In this document: positions 8,653 to 18,511 of the stretch, piece after piece | Layout of the letters: the number at the start of each line of letters is the position of its first letter | How positions within the stretch are numbered: the stretch's first letter is position 1 | NCBI GenBank assembly: GCA_959597175.1 | Contig: CAUFXM010000001.1 | Span: 186,001 to 250,000, forward strand | Direction of reading: 5' to 3' | Length of the DNA: 64,000 nt | DNA from: an uncultured Methanomassiliicoccales archaeon | GTDB lineage: Archaea; Thermoplasmatota; Thermoplasmata; Methanomassiliicoccales; Methanomethylophilaceae | Made by a program: the position numbers and the translations under genes | The notes under the pieces: model-generated | Seen by the model: the letters and a program-made list of their open reading frames with translations, nothing else | Told to the model about the DNA's origin: nothing | Databases searched by the model: none

Positions 8653-9405
8653 TTAACTATCGTTACGTGAGACCGGCGGGAGAATCTCGGAGTTGGAGAC
8701 GGCCTTGCCGAAGAGCACGGAAAGGTACGTGTCGGCGTCGTCCACCAGTGGCTCCAGTACCTCCCTGCTGCCATCGTCCAGGGCATCGATCCCCTCGCGT
8801 ATCCCTTCCGCCCCGAACATGCCCAGGGCTGTGAAGAGCTCCGAGACCTCCCTGGAACCCACGTCCCTGCCGGAGTGGACCCGGAGGAGCTGGGAGCACA
8901 TAACGGCCAGCACCTGCACGCACTCGACGGTATCCTCTTCCAGATGCCTCTCATCGCGGGCTGCGTACAGCACCAGCAGCGCATCCCTCGCCCTCATCAG
9001 ATGCAACGCCCGGGAGTCGCCGATCGGCGAGTCCCCGGACGATATCGTTTCCGCCAGGGCGCATCCCTTACTCACGATACCGCGGACGCTGCGCAGGACG
9101 TCCAGGAGTTCCAGGAACCTCTCCTCGTCGCACCTCCCGCCCTCGTCCAGGTCATCGATGTACGACCTCCTGAACAGCGGGTCCTCGTCCTTCAGGGACC
9201 CCACCCTGTCCCCCGCCCCGGCAAGGTTGTCGGATGCGAGGTCCACCATGAGGCGGATCCTGATCAGGTCCTCCACCAGCATGTCGACAAGGAGGGATGC
9301 CCTGACGGACGCCCTGTCCCCGGAGTAGGGGATCGCTGCCAGCTCAAGGCTCTTCCTGGAGGCGCATCTGGAGAGGACCACCACATCGGCTGTGTCGAAG
9401 AACAT
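8653..9405 (-). CDS. Hypothetical helical protein
   Basis: 250 residues with no membrane segment. It appears almost entirely alpha-helical, with regularly spaced Leu, Arg and Asp (for example DLIRIRLMVDLASDNL, ERFLELLDVLRSV). No family is recognised. The ATG at 9405 follows a GGAGG ribosome site by five bases, so it is probably translated from a longer transcript together with the DUF4428 gene 112 bases upstream. It ends in TAA, one of only a few such stops here. It belongs to the accessory island and may act with the neighbouring TPR/DUF4261 protein, but this is inference only. Confidence 0.65.
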   Translation of the reverse strand: MFFDTADVVVLSRCASRKSLELAAIPYSGDRASVRASLLVDMLVEDLIRIRLMVDLASDNLAGAGDRVGSLKDEDPLFRRSYIDDLDEGGRCDEERFLELLDVLRSVRGIVSKGCALAETISSGDSPIGDSRALHLMRARDALLVLYAARDERHLEEDTVECVQVLAVMCSQLLRVHSGRDVGSREVSELFTALGMFGAEGIREGIDALDDGSREVLEPLVDDADTYLSVLFGKAVSNSEILPPVSRNDS

Positions 9406-9517
9406 CCGGCCCTCCGATGCACGCCTTCGCCGGCGCCGGCATCTTGGTTTCCACCGATCCTGAGCACATGGGTGTAGGGCCTCCCGTCGATTCAGCTGGT
9501 GACCTGACCATCGGTCA

Positions 9518-10135
9518 TCATTCGATCGTTGAATCGCGACCGATCTTCTCGAACATGTTGTCCTCGACGATGCGGTCGAGTCTGCGCGACAGCTCTATGG
9601 CTGCCCTCATGCAACCCTCCCTCGAGTCAGAGACGCTGGACGCCCTGGTCCGGACAGGGAACGGCCTGACCTTGAGATCGGGGCGCGAGGTCTCGATGTT
9701 GAGCATGATCTCATCGGCCTTCCTCGCCGCATCCGCGATATACGCGTCGGTTGTGGCCGAGAACACAGCCCTCCTGCCCCCGATGCTGTTGTAGGCGATG
9801 GGGCTCCCGTCAATCACGATGCTGTACCCGGAGACCTCCCCGTAGGATAGGACCGGCAGGCACCTGTTGGGATGGGGTCCGCGGAGGATCAGCCCGTGGA
9901 CGTCGTCGAACCTGAGTTCGTCCGCCGACCATGTCTCCGTGAACTCCTCCACCCTCCTGATGAGCTCCGGATCGCGGACGTGGCAGGCCCTCACCTCATC
10001 GGAAGTGGGCATGTGGAAGGTGTGTCCCAGCGGGACGCAGTAGCTGCAGACGCTGCCGTCGGCTATCCTCACCACACCATCCCTGAGGCCGCACACCACG
10101 CAGACCCCCGATACCTGACTCTTCCTCCCGAACAT
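9518..10135 (-). CDS. DUF4428-like zinc-ribbon protein
   Basis: 205 residues from the ATG at 10135. The N-terminus carries CVVCG (about residue 14) and, after VRIADGSVC, CSYC: four cysteines in the arrangement of the DUF4428 treble-clef/zinc-ribbon. The middle is a beta-rich PH-like region (LILRGPHPNRCLPVLSYGEV), followed by a helical tail. DUF4428 proteins are common in gut Firmicutes and of unknown function. A GTG at 10144 overlaps the upstream stop, but GGTGA five bases before the ATG favours 10135. It sits directly behind the TPR/DUF4261 gene and is probably in the same operon. Confidence 0.7.
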   Translation of the reverse strand: MFGRKSQVSGVCVVCGLRDGVVRIADGSVCSYCVPLGHTFHMPTSDEVRACHVRDPELIRRVEEFTETWSADELRFDDVHGLILRGPHPNRCLPVLSYGEVSGYSIVIDGSPIAYNSIGGRRAVFSATTDAYIADAARKADEIMLNIETSRPDLKVRPFPVRTRASSVSDSREGCMRAAIELSRRLDRIVEDNMFEKIGRDSTIE

Positions 10136-10140
10136 CGATA

Positions 10141-11904
10141 TCACCTGCGCCCGGGGTATTCCAGCTTCAGCGTGTAGCCGTCGACCGAGACCCCCCTGCT
10201 CCTGGTCACCGACAGGGTCTGGTCCGGTTCGAATCCGAATGTGTCCCCGTCCCTGTAGACAGTGCCGGTGGCGAAGGAGTGATACACCACATCGTAGACG
10301 AAGTTCATCACGTTGAAGGACTCGTCGTCGGCGTCGATGACCTCGATCTCGTCACGGGCGTAGGACCTCAGCCCGTTCGTGTACGCGCACACACCCTCGG
10401 AGGTCCTGTACATCCCTATCCATATCATCACCATGACGGGCAGGACATCCCTGGTGCGGAGTGTGTCCATCTCCATGGAGAAGAACCTCGGTTGGTAGAC
10501 GGTCTCGTTCTCGTATACACCGACGGCATCCGAGGTCCTCAGGCAGCAGTCCACCAGCTTGGCGAAGGTCAGCCCGCACTCCACGGGATCGCCCTCGTGG
10601 TTGACGAGTGCGACGATGAGATGCGCCGTGTGCGTCGACACCTCCTCACGCCCATCCGGCCACATGTAGTTCCCGGAAGCCGCGTCCTGTGCCTCCTCCC
10701 CTGGGACGGGGCCGCGGATGAGGCTGACCGCCAGTATGTTCCCGCCGACTGCGGCGATGAGCGTGTCGTCACCGATCTCCGGACCCTCCAGTCTCATCCC
10801 CCACACCTCCTCTAGCGCGACCGCGGTAGCGGCGGGATCCCAGTCGGGATCGCGGAGGAGGACCATCGCCGCGAAAGGCCCTCCCGCGGTGTCGTCCACC
10901 ACCTCCATGTCTGGCCCCAGGTCGACTGTGTAGACGTCCTCTGAACCGTTGGACGTGTAGGTCAGCCTCACCGAGAGATTGGGTGACAGGCAGAACCCGG
11001 CGAGCAGGAGGTGACGGCCGGCAACCCTCTCGGCGAGATGCGTCCTGGCCTTGGAATCCATGTCCGGCAGGGCGTCGAAGCGGGCTGCCAGGGAATCGGG
11101 GTCGAACTTGGAGATCAGGGCCTCGTTCATTTGGAAAGTGACCATGAAGCTGCCGCCCTCCCAGTCGCGCAGGAATGTGCAGTACGGATGGTCCGGGGAC
11201 CAGCCGACGACGCGGAGCCTGTCCTTTATGCGTCCCAGGTTCTCCCTGTCGCAGACGATGCCGTCCACCCACATCCTCTTGGCCGCGTACTCGCGGTCGT
11301 CCTCCCCCGCGGACGCCAGACGCGAGTCGTCCGCCGGATCTATGAAGTGCATCTCCATCTGCTCCAGTGTGACCCCGGTCTCGATGTCGGCCAGCAGGGT
11401 CAGGAACTCGTGGTTCCCTGGCTCGAGGGCCAGACCCTCCATCGCCGCCGTCTCGGCACCCCTGCGGTCCCCGAAATGCGACCTGAGCCTCCCCAGGGTG
11501 AGCCAGGTCCACGGATAAGCCGGATCGGCCGCGACCCCCCTCTCGCAGTACTCCAGGGCCAGACAGGGCTTCCCGCAGTACATGAGGGCGTTGGCGTACC
11601 TGTAGCACCAGACCCCGTGCCCCCTCCCGACGTCCTCCACGTCCGCCAGCCACTGGCATGCCGTATAGGAGTGCTCGTAGTCGCCGTAGTTGTTGCACGC
11701 GTATGCCACCCACAGTGCGATCTCCAGGTCGCGATGCGCCTCCCTCTCCGTGAAGCGCCCGTCCGAAACCCCCTTCGATATGAATCCGCCCAGGTACTCC
11801 AGGATCGCCCCGCAGTCGACGGTCGAATCGCCGATGAAAGAATCCAGTGCCGACCTCTGCTCCTCGCCCAGCAGGGGCCCCTCGATGCCGCAGTCGCATC
11901 CCAT
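10141..11904 (-). CDS. TPR protein with C-terminal DUF4261
   Basis: 587 residues. Residues of about 20-190 form TPR-like helices (SYTACQWL, LALEYCERGVAADPAYPWTW, GLALEPGNHEFLTLLADI). A middle region begins FIDPADDSR and includes a short Cys/Phe block PYCTFLRDWEGGSFMV. The last 250 residues match the DUF4261 pattern: LLRDPDWDPAA, RGPVPGEEAQDA, HTAHLIVALVN, AYTNGLRSYARDEIEV and TVYRDGDTFGF. The TPR and middle part are homologous to residues of about 1210-1480 of the giant protein at 12964-18270, which ends in DUF4241 instead. The ATG at 11904 is chosen over a TTG at 11913. No signal peptide, so cytoplasmic. Function unknown; DUF4261 proteins often occur near toxin/immunity genes in bacteria. 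Confidence 0.75.
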   Translation of the reverse strand: MGCDCGIEGPLLGEEQRSALDSFIGDSTVDCGAILEYLGGFISKGVSDGRFTEREAHRDLEIALWVAYACNNYGDYEHSYTACQWLADVEDVGRGHGVWCYRYANALMYCGKPCLALEYCERGVAADPAYPWTWLTLGRLRSHFGDRRGAETAAMEGLALEPGNHEFLTLLADIETGVTLEQMEMHFIDPADDSRLASAGEDDREYAAKRMWVDGIVCDRENLGRIKDRLRVVGWSPDHPYCTFLRDWEGGSFMVTFQMNEALISKFDPDSLAARFDALPDMDSKARTHLAERVAGRHLLLAGFCLSPNLSVRLTYTSNGSEDVYTVDLGPDMEVVDDTAGGPFAAMVLLRDPDWDPAATAVALEEVWGMRLEGPEIGDDTLIAAVGGNILAVSLIRGPVPGEEAQDAASGNYMWPDGREEVSTHTAHLIVALVNHEGDPVECGLTFAKLVDCCLRTSDAVGVYENETVYQPRFFSMEMDTLRTRDVLPVMVMIWIGMYRTSEGVCAYTNGLRSYARDEIEVIDADDESFNVMNFVYDVVYHSFATGTVYRDGDTFGFEPDQTLSVTRSRGVSVDGYTLKLEYPGRR

Positions 11905-11956
11905 GGGTCGCAATATGCATCATACAATGAAAACATGGCGATAGGGCCCGCGGAGG

Positions 11957-12967
11957 TCACATGGGCCCGCGCGGACCATGGACGTCCATGTAGTCCCCGG
12001 CTCCCTGGACGCCGATCCTCATTGCCTTCACGAGATGCTTCTCCGCCTCCTGGATCTCGCCCTTGCTCATCAGGGCGCCCGCGACGTCGTGATGCAGGCG
12101 CACCAGGATCTCCGGATCCGGCACGCGGTTGTACTCCATCATATGCTCGAGGATGGCGATCGCCGCCTCCATGTCCCTGATGTACAGGTCCTCCAGACCC
12201 AGGTCGGACTCGGCCTCGGCCTTCATGACGAGTGCCATTATCAGCTCCTCGGGATCCTCGAGCTGACCGCGCTCCATCAGCCCCATGCCCACATCGATGG
12301 ACTGCGAGTACAGTTCCACCGCCTCCTCGGTCTCCCCCAGGTCCGTCTGCGCTTCGGCGCTGAGGTCGAGCAGCTCCACGGTGCGGTTCTGCGACCAGGC
12401 GTCCTGGTGCCCCCTGACGATGGACAACCCCCTCTCCGCGAACGGGAGGGCCATGTCGGACGTCTCCGAATCTATCAGGTTCTTGCAGGCCTCGATGCAC
12501 AGGCGGACGATGCTGCGGCGATCGAAGTGGCGGGAGTGGGGGCCCAGCTCCTTGAGGCGCTCGTATACGAGGCCGTACTCCCCCGTGCAGTCCGAATCCT
12601 GGTCGAATAGGATGCTCGCCATTGTGGAATGTATGCGGACGAAGGTGCCGGCGTCGACCTCGCGACCCTGTGACTCCAGCCCTTCCAGGATCTCTGATGC
12701 CGTCTCGAGGTCCTCCATCGCCGACGTCCTGTACTCCATCATGTACAGGACGCAGCCGCGGTTGACGTATGCCTCCATGAGCTCCTCCGACATGGAGCCC
12801 CCCGATTCGAGTTCGTTTACCTTCTGGTTGTACTCCTCCAGAGCGCTCTCTAGACGGATGTCGGAGATGTCCATGCCTTCTCCAACATCTTCGACGTATT
12901 TATCTGGCTGGGTGGGAGGTGGGGGCGCCGTCGTGCTCGTGGACGCATAACTGCGACGGGATGTCAT
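11957..12967 (-). CDS. TPR-like helical repeat protein
   Basis: 336 residues. A low-complexity N-terminus (Ser/Thr/Pro, including APPPPTQP) precedes helical pairs resembling tetratricopeptide repeats: AYVNRGCVLYMMEYRTSAME, LLDLSAEAQTDLGETEEAVE, IMALVMKAEAESDLGLEDL and LHHDVAGALMSKGEIQEAEK. TPRs mediate protein-protein contacts. The ATG at 12967 overlaps the stop of the giant upstream gene (ATGA), so the two are translationally coupled and probably act together. The open frame runs further upstream to 13075, but that part is the shadow of the giant gene. Confidence 0.78.
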   Translation of the reverse strand: MTSRRSYASTSTTAPPPPTQPDKYVEDVGEGMDISDIRLESALEEYNQKVNELESGGSMSEELMEAYVNRGCVLYMMEYRTSAMEDLETASEILEGLESQGREVDAGTFVRIHSTMASILFDQDSDCTGEYGLVYERLKELGPHSRHFDRRSIVRLCIEACKNLIDSETSDMALPFAERGLSIVRGHQDAWSQNRTVELLDLSAEAQTDLGETEEAVELYSQSIDVGMGLMERGQLEDPEELIMALVMKAEAESDLGLEDLYIRDMEAAIAILEHMMEYNRVPDPEILVRLHHDVAGALMSKGEIQEAEKHLVKAMRIGVQGAGDYMDVHGPRGPM

Positions 12968-15900
12968 GGGCCGCTCTCTCGGTCCCCTGCGATGTCGATG
13001 AACATGACGTAGATCCCGCATACACGGTCGTCCGCATCGTATCCGAAATAGCACGGGTAGCACCCGTCCTCCCATCCCGATGCGAATATCGGGACTCCCA
13101 GGTCAGTCCCCGGGACCTTCCAGACGGCCCAGTCGCCACCCTCCCTCTGATGCTCGGGATGTTCCGCGTAGCTGTTCTCCAGAACTTCGCAGAACAGGTC
13201 GTTGTACGGGTCGATCCCCTCATCCTCGGCCACACGTGCCTCCCAGTAGCGTCTGAAGGCCTTCCGCGTGACCTCGTCGACGATGCATCCCATCCCCGCA
13301 TCCACGTCGAATCCGAAGAACTCCCCGTCCTCCAGATCCTCTGAAAGATCCTCCCTCCCGGTCATCGCCAGGTTGTAGCGGACCGGGACGCTGTCGGAGA
13401 TCTCGACCTTGACGCATGCGTAGCGGTCGCCGTACCTCTCGTGCGGGACGACGCAGATCCTGATCGGATACGTCCCAGGCGGGACCAGCTGTATGAACGG
13501 GGGCGCATCCTCCAGAGACACCAGCGGGTCGCAGGCGACGACCCTTCCGGAGGGGAAACGGACATCTCCGATGTCCATCACGGTGACGGGGACCCCCGAT
13601 ACGCAAGGCTGTGTGAAGTACGAGTCCAGGCCTATGCCGCAAGAGAGGGAATCCCTGACCTCCGCGTACCTGTCGAGCCACGTTTCCTCAGGCTTCTCCT
13701 GACGGTCGCACCCGTCGACCGGTGACCACTCCTTATCGAGTTCCACCGAGAACGTCCTGCCGTTGGGGAGGGCGTAGACCAGCGAGACCTTCGGGCCCTG
13801 ATCGACCAGGACGGTGTCGAGGGTGCCTTCGCCCTTGAACGTCGGATCTGCCCTGCGCCTGAGCTTCGCATAAGATGTCCAGGTCCCTCCCATCATCCTC
13901 GACCTGAGAGCCTCCATCCACTTACCATCCAACTTGGATATCGCGGCGATGTTCATCCTGAAGAGTACCTGGAACCCGCATCCGCGCACCTCCGTGTGGA
14001 ATGAGCAGTACGGGTTGTCCTCTTCCCATGTCCCGTCCTCGTGATCGAACATCCCCCTGAAGCGCTCCGCGCCCTCTGGATCCGTGACTATGCACTCCAC
14101 GGTCCTGAGCTTCTCCTCGGCCCCGGGATCCTCCCCCGCCTGGAGCCTGGCATCGGATGCCGGGTCGATCCAGTGGTACTCGAAACGCTCTATGCCGGCA
14201 CCTGCGGCTATCTCTCCGGCCAGCGTCTCGAACTCGTAGTCGCCTGGCACCAGCTCTAGACCCCTCTCGACGGCGTCCATGGCACCTGCGCGGTCGCCGA
14301 AATGAGCGCGGAGCTTTGCCGCCTGGAGCCATATCCACGGATAGTCCGGCTCCTCCCTCGTCCCCCTCTCGGCGTACTCCCTGGCCTCACCGAGCCTCCC
14401 GCAGTACATCAGTGCGCAGGAGTAGCGATAGTACCAGGTCCCGCACCCGACCGCGTTGCATTCCGACGTCGGCATCCAGCGGGTAGCCTGCCAATAGTGC
14501 TCGTAGTCCCCGATGTTGATGCAGGCGTATGAGTACCACAGGGCCACCTCCAGGTCGGACTCGGCCTGCCTGCTGCTGAACCTCCCGTCGTTGATCCCGT
14601 TGACGAGTGTGGAGATCAGGTCGCTGAGCATCGCCCCGAACATCCCCTCGACATCGCCCACGTAGGACTCGAACCTCCTGATGTCATCGGGTCCGAGTAT
14701 CGGCGACTCGGGCGAGACGACCTCCGTCCTGTCCACGATGATGATGGATGACGGCCCGCGACGGAAGGTGTGGAACCCGGCATGGGCGACATCCGTGCCC
14801 ATGAGGAACTCCTTGGCGGCGTTGACGACCGCCTCCAGATCCCATGCGATGAGGTCCACGTATCCATAGTAGAGTCCCGTGGCGCCTCCGATGAACTCGA
14901 CGGCATCACGGCCTGCGTTCTCGATGATGTACCTCTCCATCCTGTCGCGGAAACCCATGATCTCTGCGGCACGATCGTCCCCTTGGAACGATTCGAGCGA
15001 GTAGACGAGGAACCCCGCCACGGCACCGTCGCGGTGCAGCATGTCCATGGCATCGTTCTGCAATGTGAGGTACCCTCTCAATAGCGGAGCGCACCTGGAC
15101 GAACCGGAATAGATGTCCAACCTCCAGTCGGCATCCGGATCCTCCACGGGTTCCGGTCTGTAGGTGATGGAGGTGGACAGGTATCCCTCCGCATCGATTT
15201 CCATGTTGAACCCCATGTCCACCAGCCTGGAGGGCAGTTGTGGGAGGGGGACTGCATCCGGGCCCGGCGGCTCCGAGACCACGGTAATACCGTCCAGCAC
15301 CGCCATCGCGGGGATCTCCCCTATGACCCGCTCCATTAAGCTTGATACCGCCCACCAGACCATGTCCTCATCGTTCTCCATGAGACCGGAGAGACGCGGG
15401 CAGTGAAGGGTCAGGGAGACGTAGTCCCCCTTCCGTTCGATGCCGACCGAGATGTCTGAGGACACGAGCTCACAGGCTTCCGTCTGCAGCCTGAAACCCG
15501 GGTTGCGCCGATTGCCCGCCCTCAGGTCCCATCTCTCGAGAACCTCTGCGGGAGCCCTCCTGAGGAGCTCGCATATCTCGAAGAGCCTGACGCGGTCGGC
15601 CTCGGGACTAAGCACCAGTTCGAACCGTTCTCCGTTGGAGCCGATCTCGAAGGCTATCCCGTCGATGGCCTCCGACAGGATCCCGCTGACGGTTCCGACA
15701 ATCTCGTCCGATACCGAGTCCCTGTCCGGGTGCTCGAGCAGCCTCTCGATCTCCGGCATTGCATCCGCAAATCTCGTCCACGCGATCTCGGCGCGCTCGC
15801 GGAAGCAGTGCCTGAACATCGGCAGTGCTACCATCCTCTCGCATCTTTCCAGGAGCTCCCTGTAATCCCCGTCGTCGGGATCCAATAGGACGGCCTTCCT

Positions 15901-18270
15901 CAGATGCGGCAGCGCCTCCGGTTCGCGGTCCATCATCCAGTACGAGTATCCGAGACGGTAGTTCCAGAGGGCGTCGTCACCCAGACTGCCGCGCACGGAC
16001 TCCAGCAGCTCCACCGCCTTGAGAAGAGGGGCATGGTCGTCCGGGCCTCCGAGGTTGTTGTAGGCCCTGGCGAGGATGCTCACAAGCTCCGGGGTCCTCT
16101 CGGATTCGGGCAGCGACTCGATGGCTTCGACTATCCTGAGGTGCTCCTCTCTCTGATGCCAGCTCTCGCATTGATCCGCGAGCCCCCTGTCTTCTCCGCC
16201 CTTGGAGGACGACGAGGACACCGTTCCGGAGCTGGCGGAGGCACCGATCTGGCCGATTATACGGATGACGGTCCTGCGGAGGACAGGCCCATCCGAACGG
16301 AGGTCGGATAGTGCCGTCGGACTGTGGTGTGGCGAACAAGAAAGGTATCCGGCGAAGCGCCCCGCACCCCCGCCTATGGCGGAACCTCCGTCTCCTCCGC
16401 AGACAGCGGTGCCGTCGGGGCCCACGGCCTCGGGGGTGAACGGGTCGGTCGATATCACTATCCCGAAATGGTTGGGAGCGTCCAGGTCGAAGGGTCCGTC
16501 GTCGAAGTGGCGCAGCCTCATGCCACGGTCGATGCAGTCGCCCCACGGAAACAATGTGCGGCATCCGCCGCCACACAGGTATGCCCATTCATCTGTTGTC
16601 GGGAGGTCCCTTGGGCCGACCGCGCCTCCATTATCTGAGGTGGACAGGGCCTCGACAGCCACGAGCATGGGGCCCAGAGTGACCTCCCTCGGAGGCGACA
16701 TCGATCCGCGGATAGCAACGGCGGGATCGCCAGTCTTTGCTGGCCCCTCCCCCCGGACACCGGTGAGGAACTCTGTGAGCTCGTCCGCGTCCTCCTGCGG
16801 AATCGCTTCAACGGGAGCATCCCATCCGAGTACAACACGGTCCCCGGGAACGAGGACGAACTCCCTTCCGTCACTCTCGAACAACCCTGTGGTCGTCGAG
16901 CGCCCCCATCTGGAGAACGTCTTCACGCGCTGGAACCTCATGCCATACTGGGCTGCGACCTTGCCCATCAGTGCCATCCTGTCGAGCATCCCGAGTCCGT
17001 CGAAACCGGGCCTCATCAGCCTCTCGTCGTAACATTGCTCCGGGGCCTCCTCCACAGTCCCCTCTGACGACCGGCCCTCTGGATTCCATACATCCCCCAC
17101 AAGGAACGATTCCGGATCTACCAGTATGTCGTAGAAACCAATGATGTCGAGGAAAGTCTCCCTGACAGAGGCTACTGCCTCAGGCGACATCCGATAGCCG
17201 GTCTCCTCCTGAGTCGAGACTATGCGTTCGGCACGGGACCTCAACTCCCGCTCTATATCCTCGTACGTCCATTCCCCGCTCGGTATCCAGTACGTGAGTC
17301 CACGGAGCAGTTGCCGGACCCTCGATTTGAAGGAGTCGGGAACATCTGGATCTTCGGCCATGGATGCGCATAAGACGTAGTCCCGCGGGAAGGGGCGGTC
17401 GTCGTTGAACACACCTTCCTGAACTGTCGGAACCGGGGTCTCTGAAGAATCAGCGACCTTCCCCTCCATCTCCTGGGAGGACCCGTCGAGACGGACGACC
17501 CTCCTCACACGGAACGTCCTCGGGACCGAGCCTTCCGGCCCGGAATGTATAGGGATGAAATGAGGGGAGCACGAGATGTATCCGATGACGGGACCGTATC
17601 CGGCGGTGATGTGCCCGCCAAGGTCGCCTCCCCTGAAGGTCGGCTCATCCTCGCAGACCGCCTCCACGGCGAAGGGGTCGTCCGCTATGACGATACCGAA
17701 GAAGTTCGGCTCCTCCAATGGATGGGAGCCATCAGACATGTCCTCGTAATAATCGGACCCCATCCTGAAGTCGAATGCGTCACCCCACTGGAAGAGCGTG
17801 TTCAGGCCTCCTCCGCAGAGATACTCCCATTCGTCCGAGGTCGGGAGGGACATCTGGGAGACTGCATCCTCGTAGCTCCCCTCGAATGTCCCGGCAACGA
17901 CCTGCACGAGCATCGGCGGGATCCTGACCCGCCTCTCAGGCGTCATGATGCGGCGTATCACATACTCGGGATCGGAGCACCCCCTAGCCTTCAGATCCAT
18001 TGCGATCTTGCTCCTGGTGGTGGAGTCGATCCCCTTGAAGTCGCCGCTCCATCCGAGTGTGACCTCGTCCCCGGGGACGAACACATAGCAGTCATCCCCC
18101 ATGGCGAACTCTGCCGTGTATGTGTACACCCCCCATCTCTCGAACCTGCGGAACCCGATGACCTCCATGCCGTTCTCCCTGCCGGCGTCCTCGAGGAGGA
18201 CCCTCCTCCTATCGATGGTCAGGATGTCGTACTCGGCTCTGTACAGAAGGCGACGCTCTTCGAACTCCAT
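12964..18270 (-). CDS. Giant multidomain protein: two FGE-like domains, TPRs, DUF4241
   Basis: 1768 residues, no signal peptide. Residues of about 30-262 and 440-672 are tandem copies related to the formylglycine-generating-enzyme/sulfatase-modifying fold. Each has VPGDxVxLGW, LPTxDEWxYLCGGG, an FxWGD block, NxFGIVI and a CSPH segment; catalytic competence is unclear. Next come TPR-like helices (about 700-810), an unnamed domain with FEIGSNGERFELVLSP (about 820-1200), a second TPR region (about 1210-1340), a region shared with the 10141-11904 protein, and a C-terminal DUF4241 (about 1545-1765: FGFDVDAGMGC, FASGWEDGCYPCYFGYDA). The ATG at 18270 has a TATA-like box about 29 bases upstream. It leads the minus-strand island genes. 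Function unknown. Confidence 0.8.
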   Translation of the reverse strand: MEFEERRLLYRAEYDILTIDRRRVLLEDAGRENGMEVIGFRRFERWGVYTYTAEFAMGDDCYVFVPGDEVTLGWSGDFKGIDSTTRSKIAMDLKARGCSDPEYVIRRIMTPERRVRIPPMLVQVVAGTFEGSYEDAVSQMSLPTSDEWEYLCGGGLNTLFQWGDAFDFRMGSDYYEDMSDGSHPLEEPNFFGIVIADDPFAVEAVCEDEPTFRGGDLGGHITAGYGPVIGYISCSPHFIPIHSGPEGSVPRTFRVRRVVRLDGSSQEMEGKVADSSETPVPTVQEGVFNDDRPFPRDYVLCASMAEDPDVPDSFKSRVRQLLRGLTYWIPSGEWTYEDIERELRSRAERIVSTQEETGYRMSPEAVASVRETFLDIIGFYDILVDPESFLVGDVWNPEGRSSEGTVEEAPEQCYDERLMRPGFDGLGMLDRMALMGKVAAQYGMRFQRVKTFSRWGRSTTTGLFESDGREFVLVPGDRVVLGWDAPVEAIPQEDADELTEFLTGVRGEGPAKTGDPAVAIRGSMSPPREVTLGPMLVAVEALSTSDNGGAVGPRDLPTTDEWAYLCGGGCRTLFPWGDCIDRGMRLRHFDDGPFDLDAPNHFGIVISTDPFTPEAVGPDGTAVCGGDGGSAIGGGAGRFAGYLSCSPHHSPTALSDLRSDGPVLRRTVIRIIGQIGASASSGTVSSSSSKGGEDRGLADQCESWHQREEHLRIVEAIESLPESERTPELVSILARAYNNLGGPDDHAPLLKAVELLESVRGSLGDDALWNYRLGYSYWMMDREPEALPHLRKAVLLDPDDGDYRELLERCERMVALPMFRHCFRERAEIAWTRFADAMPEIERLLEHPDRDSVSDEIVGTVSGILSEAIDGIAFEIGSNGERFELVLSPEADRVRLFEICELLRRAPAEVLERWDLRAGNRRNPGFRLQTEACELVSSDISVGIERKGDYVSLTLHCPRLSGLMENDEDMVWWAVSSLMERVIGEIPAMAVLDGITVVSEPPGPDAVPLPQLPSRLVDMGFNMEIDAEGYLSTSITYRPEPVEDPDADWRLDIYSGSSRCAPLLRGYLTLQNDAMDMLHRDGAVAGFLVYSLESFQGDDRAAEIMGFRDRMERYIIENAGRDAVEFIGGATGLYYGYVDLIAWDLEAVVNAAKEFLMGTDVAHAGFHTFRRGPSSIIIVDRTEVVSPESPILGPDDIRRFESYVGDVEGMFGAMLSDLISTLVNGINDGRFSSRQAESDLEVALWYSYACINIGDYEHYWQATRWMPTSECNAVGCGTWYYRYSCALMYCGRLGEAREYAERGTREEPDYPWIWLQAAKLRAHFGDRAGAMDAVERGLELVPGDYEFETLAGEIAAGAGIERFEYHWIDPASDARLQAGEDPGAEEKLRTVECIVTDPEGAERFRGMFDHEDGTWEEDNPYCSFHTEVRGCGFQVLFRMNIAAISKLDGKWMEALRSRMMGGTWTSYAKLRRRADPTFKGEGTLDTVLVDQGPKVSLVYALPNGRTFSVELDKEWSPVDGCDRQEKPEETWLDRYAEVRDSLSCGIGLDSYFTQPCVSGVPVTVMDIGDVRFPSGRVVACDPLVSLEDAPPFIQLVPPGTYPIRICVVPHERYGDRYACVKVEISDSVPVRYNLAMTGREDLSEDLEDGEFFGFDVDAGMGCIVDEVTRKAFRRYWEARVAEDEGIDPYNDLFCEVLENSYAEHPEHQREGGDWAVWKVPGTDLGVPIFASGWEDGCYPCYFGYDADDRVCGIYVMFIDIAGDRESGP

Positions 18271-18294
18271 GTGATCGATGTGTCATCCGTTTCT

Positions 18295-18303
18295 CATAAT
18301 AAA
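18295..18303 (-). promoter_or_regulatory. Promoter for the giant gene
   Basis: The A+T block at 18295-18303 reads TTTATTATG on the minus strand and is centred about 29 bases before the ATG at 18270. It faces away from the promoter at 18481, so the AT-rich spacer carries divergent promoters. Confidence 0.45.
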
Positions 18304-18480
18304 TACATTTACCATTGTGAAGTCTTTAAATCGAAACCACGAAGTTCATCGGCTCTCATATCTAAACACCCAAACCCAATGAACCGTTTTGAAAACATCC
18401 ATGACAATGGCTTCGAACATCGTAATATTGACCTGATCTTCGTAATTAATTAAAGACTAGATTCAGATTTGAGTATGTAA

Positions 18481-18489
18481 TCTTTATAT
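18481..18489 (+). promoter_or_regulatory. TATA box for the DUF1266 gene
   Basis: TCTTTATAT is centred 27 bases upstream of the ATG at 18512, so the message is probably leaderless. Confidence 0.6.
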
Positions 18490-18511
18490 CGCCCAGAGCG
18501 ATTCATGACTC

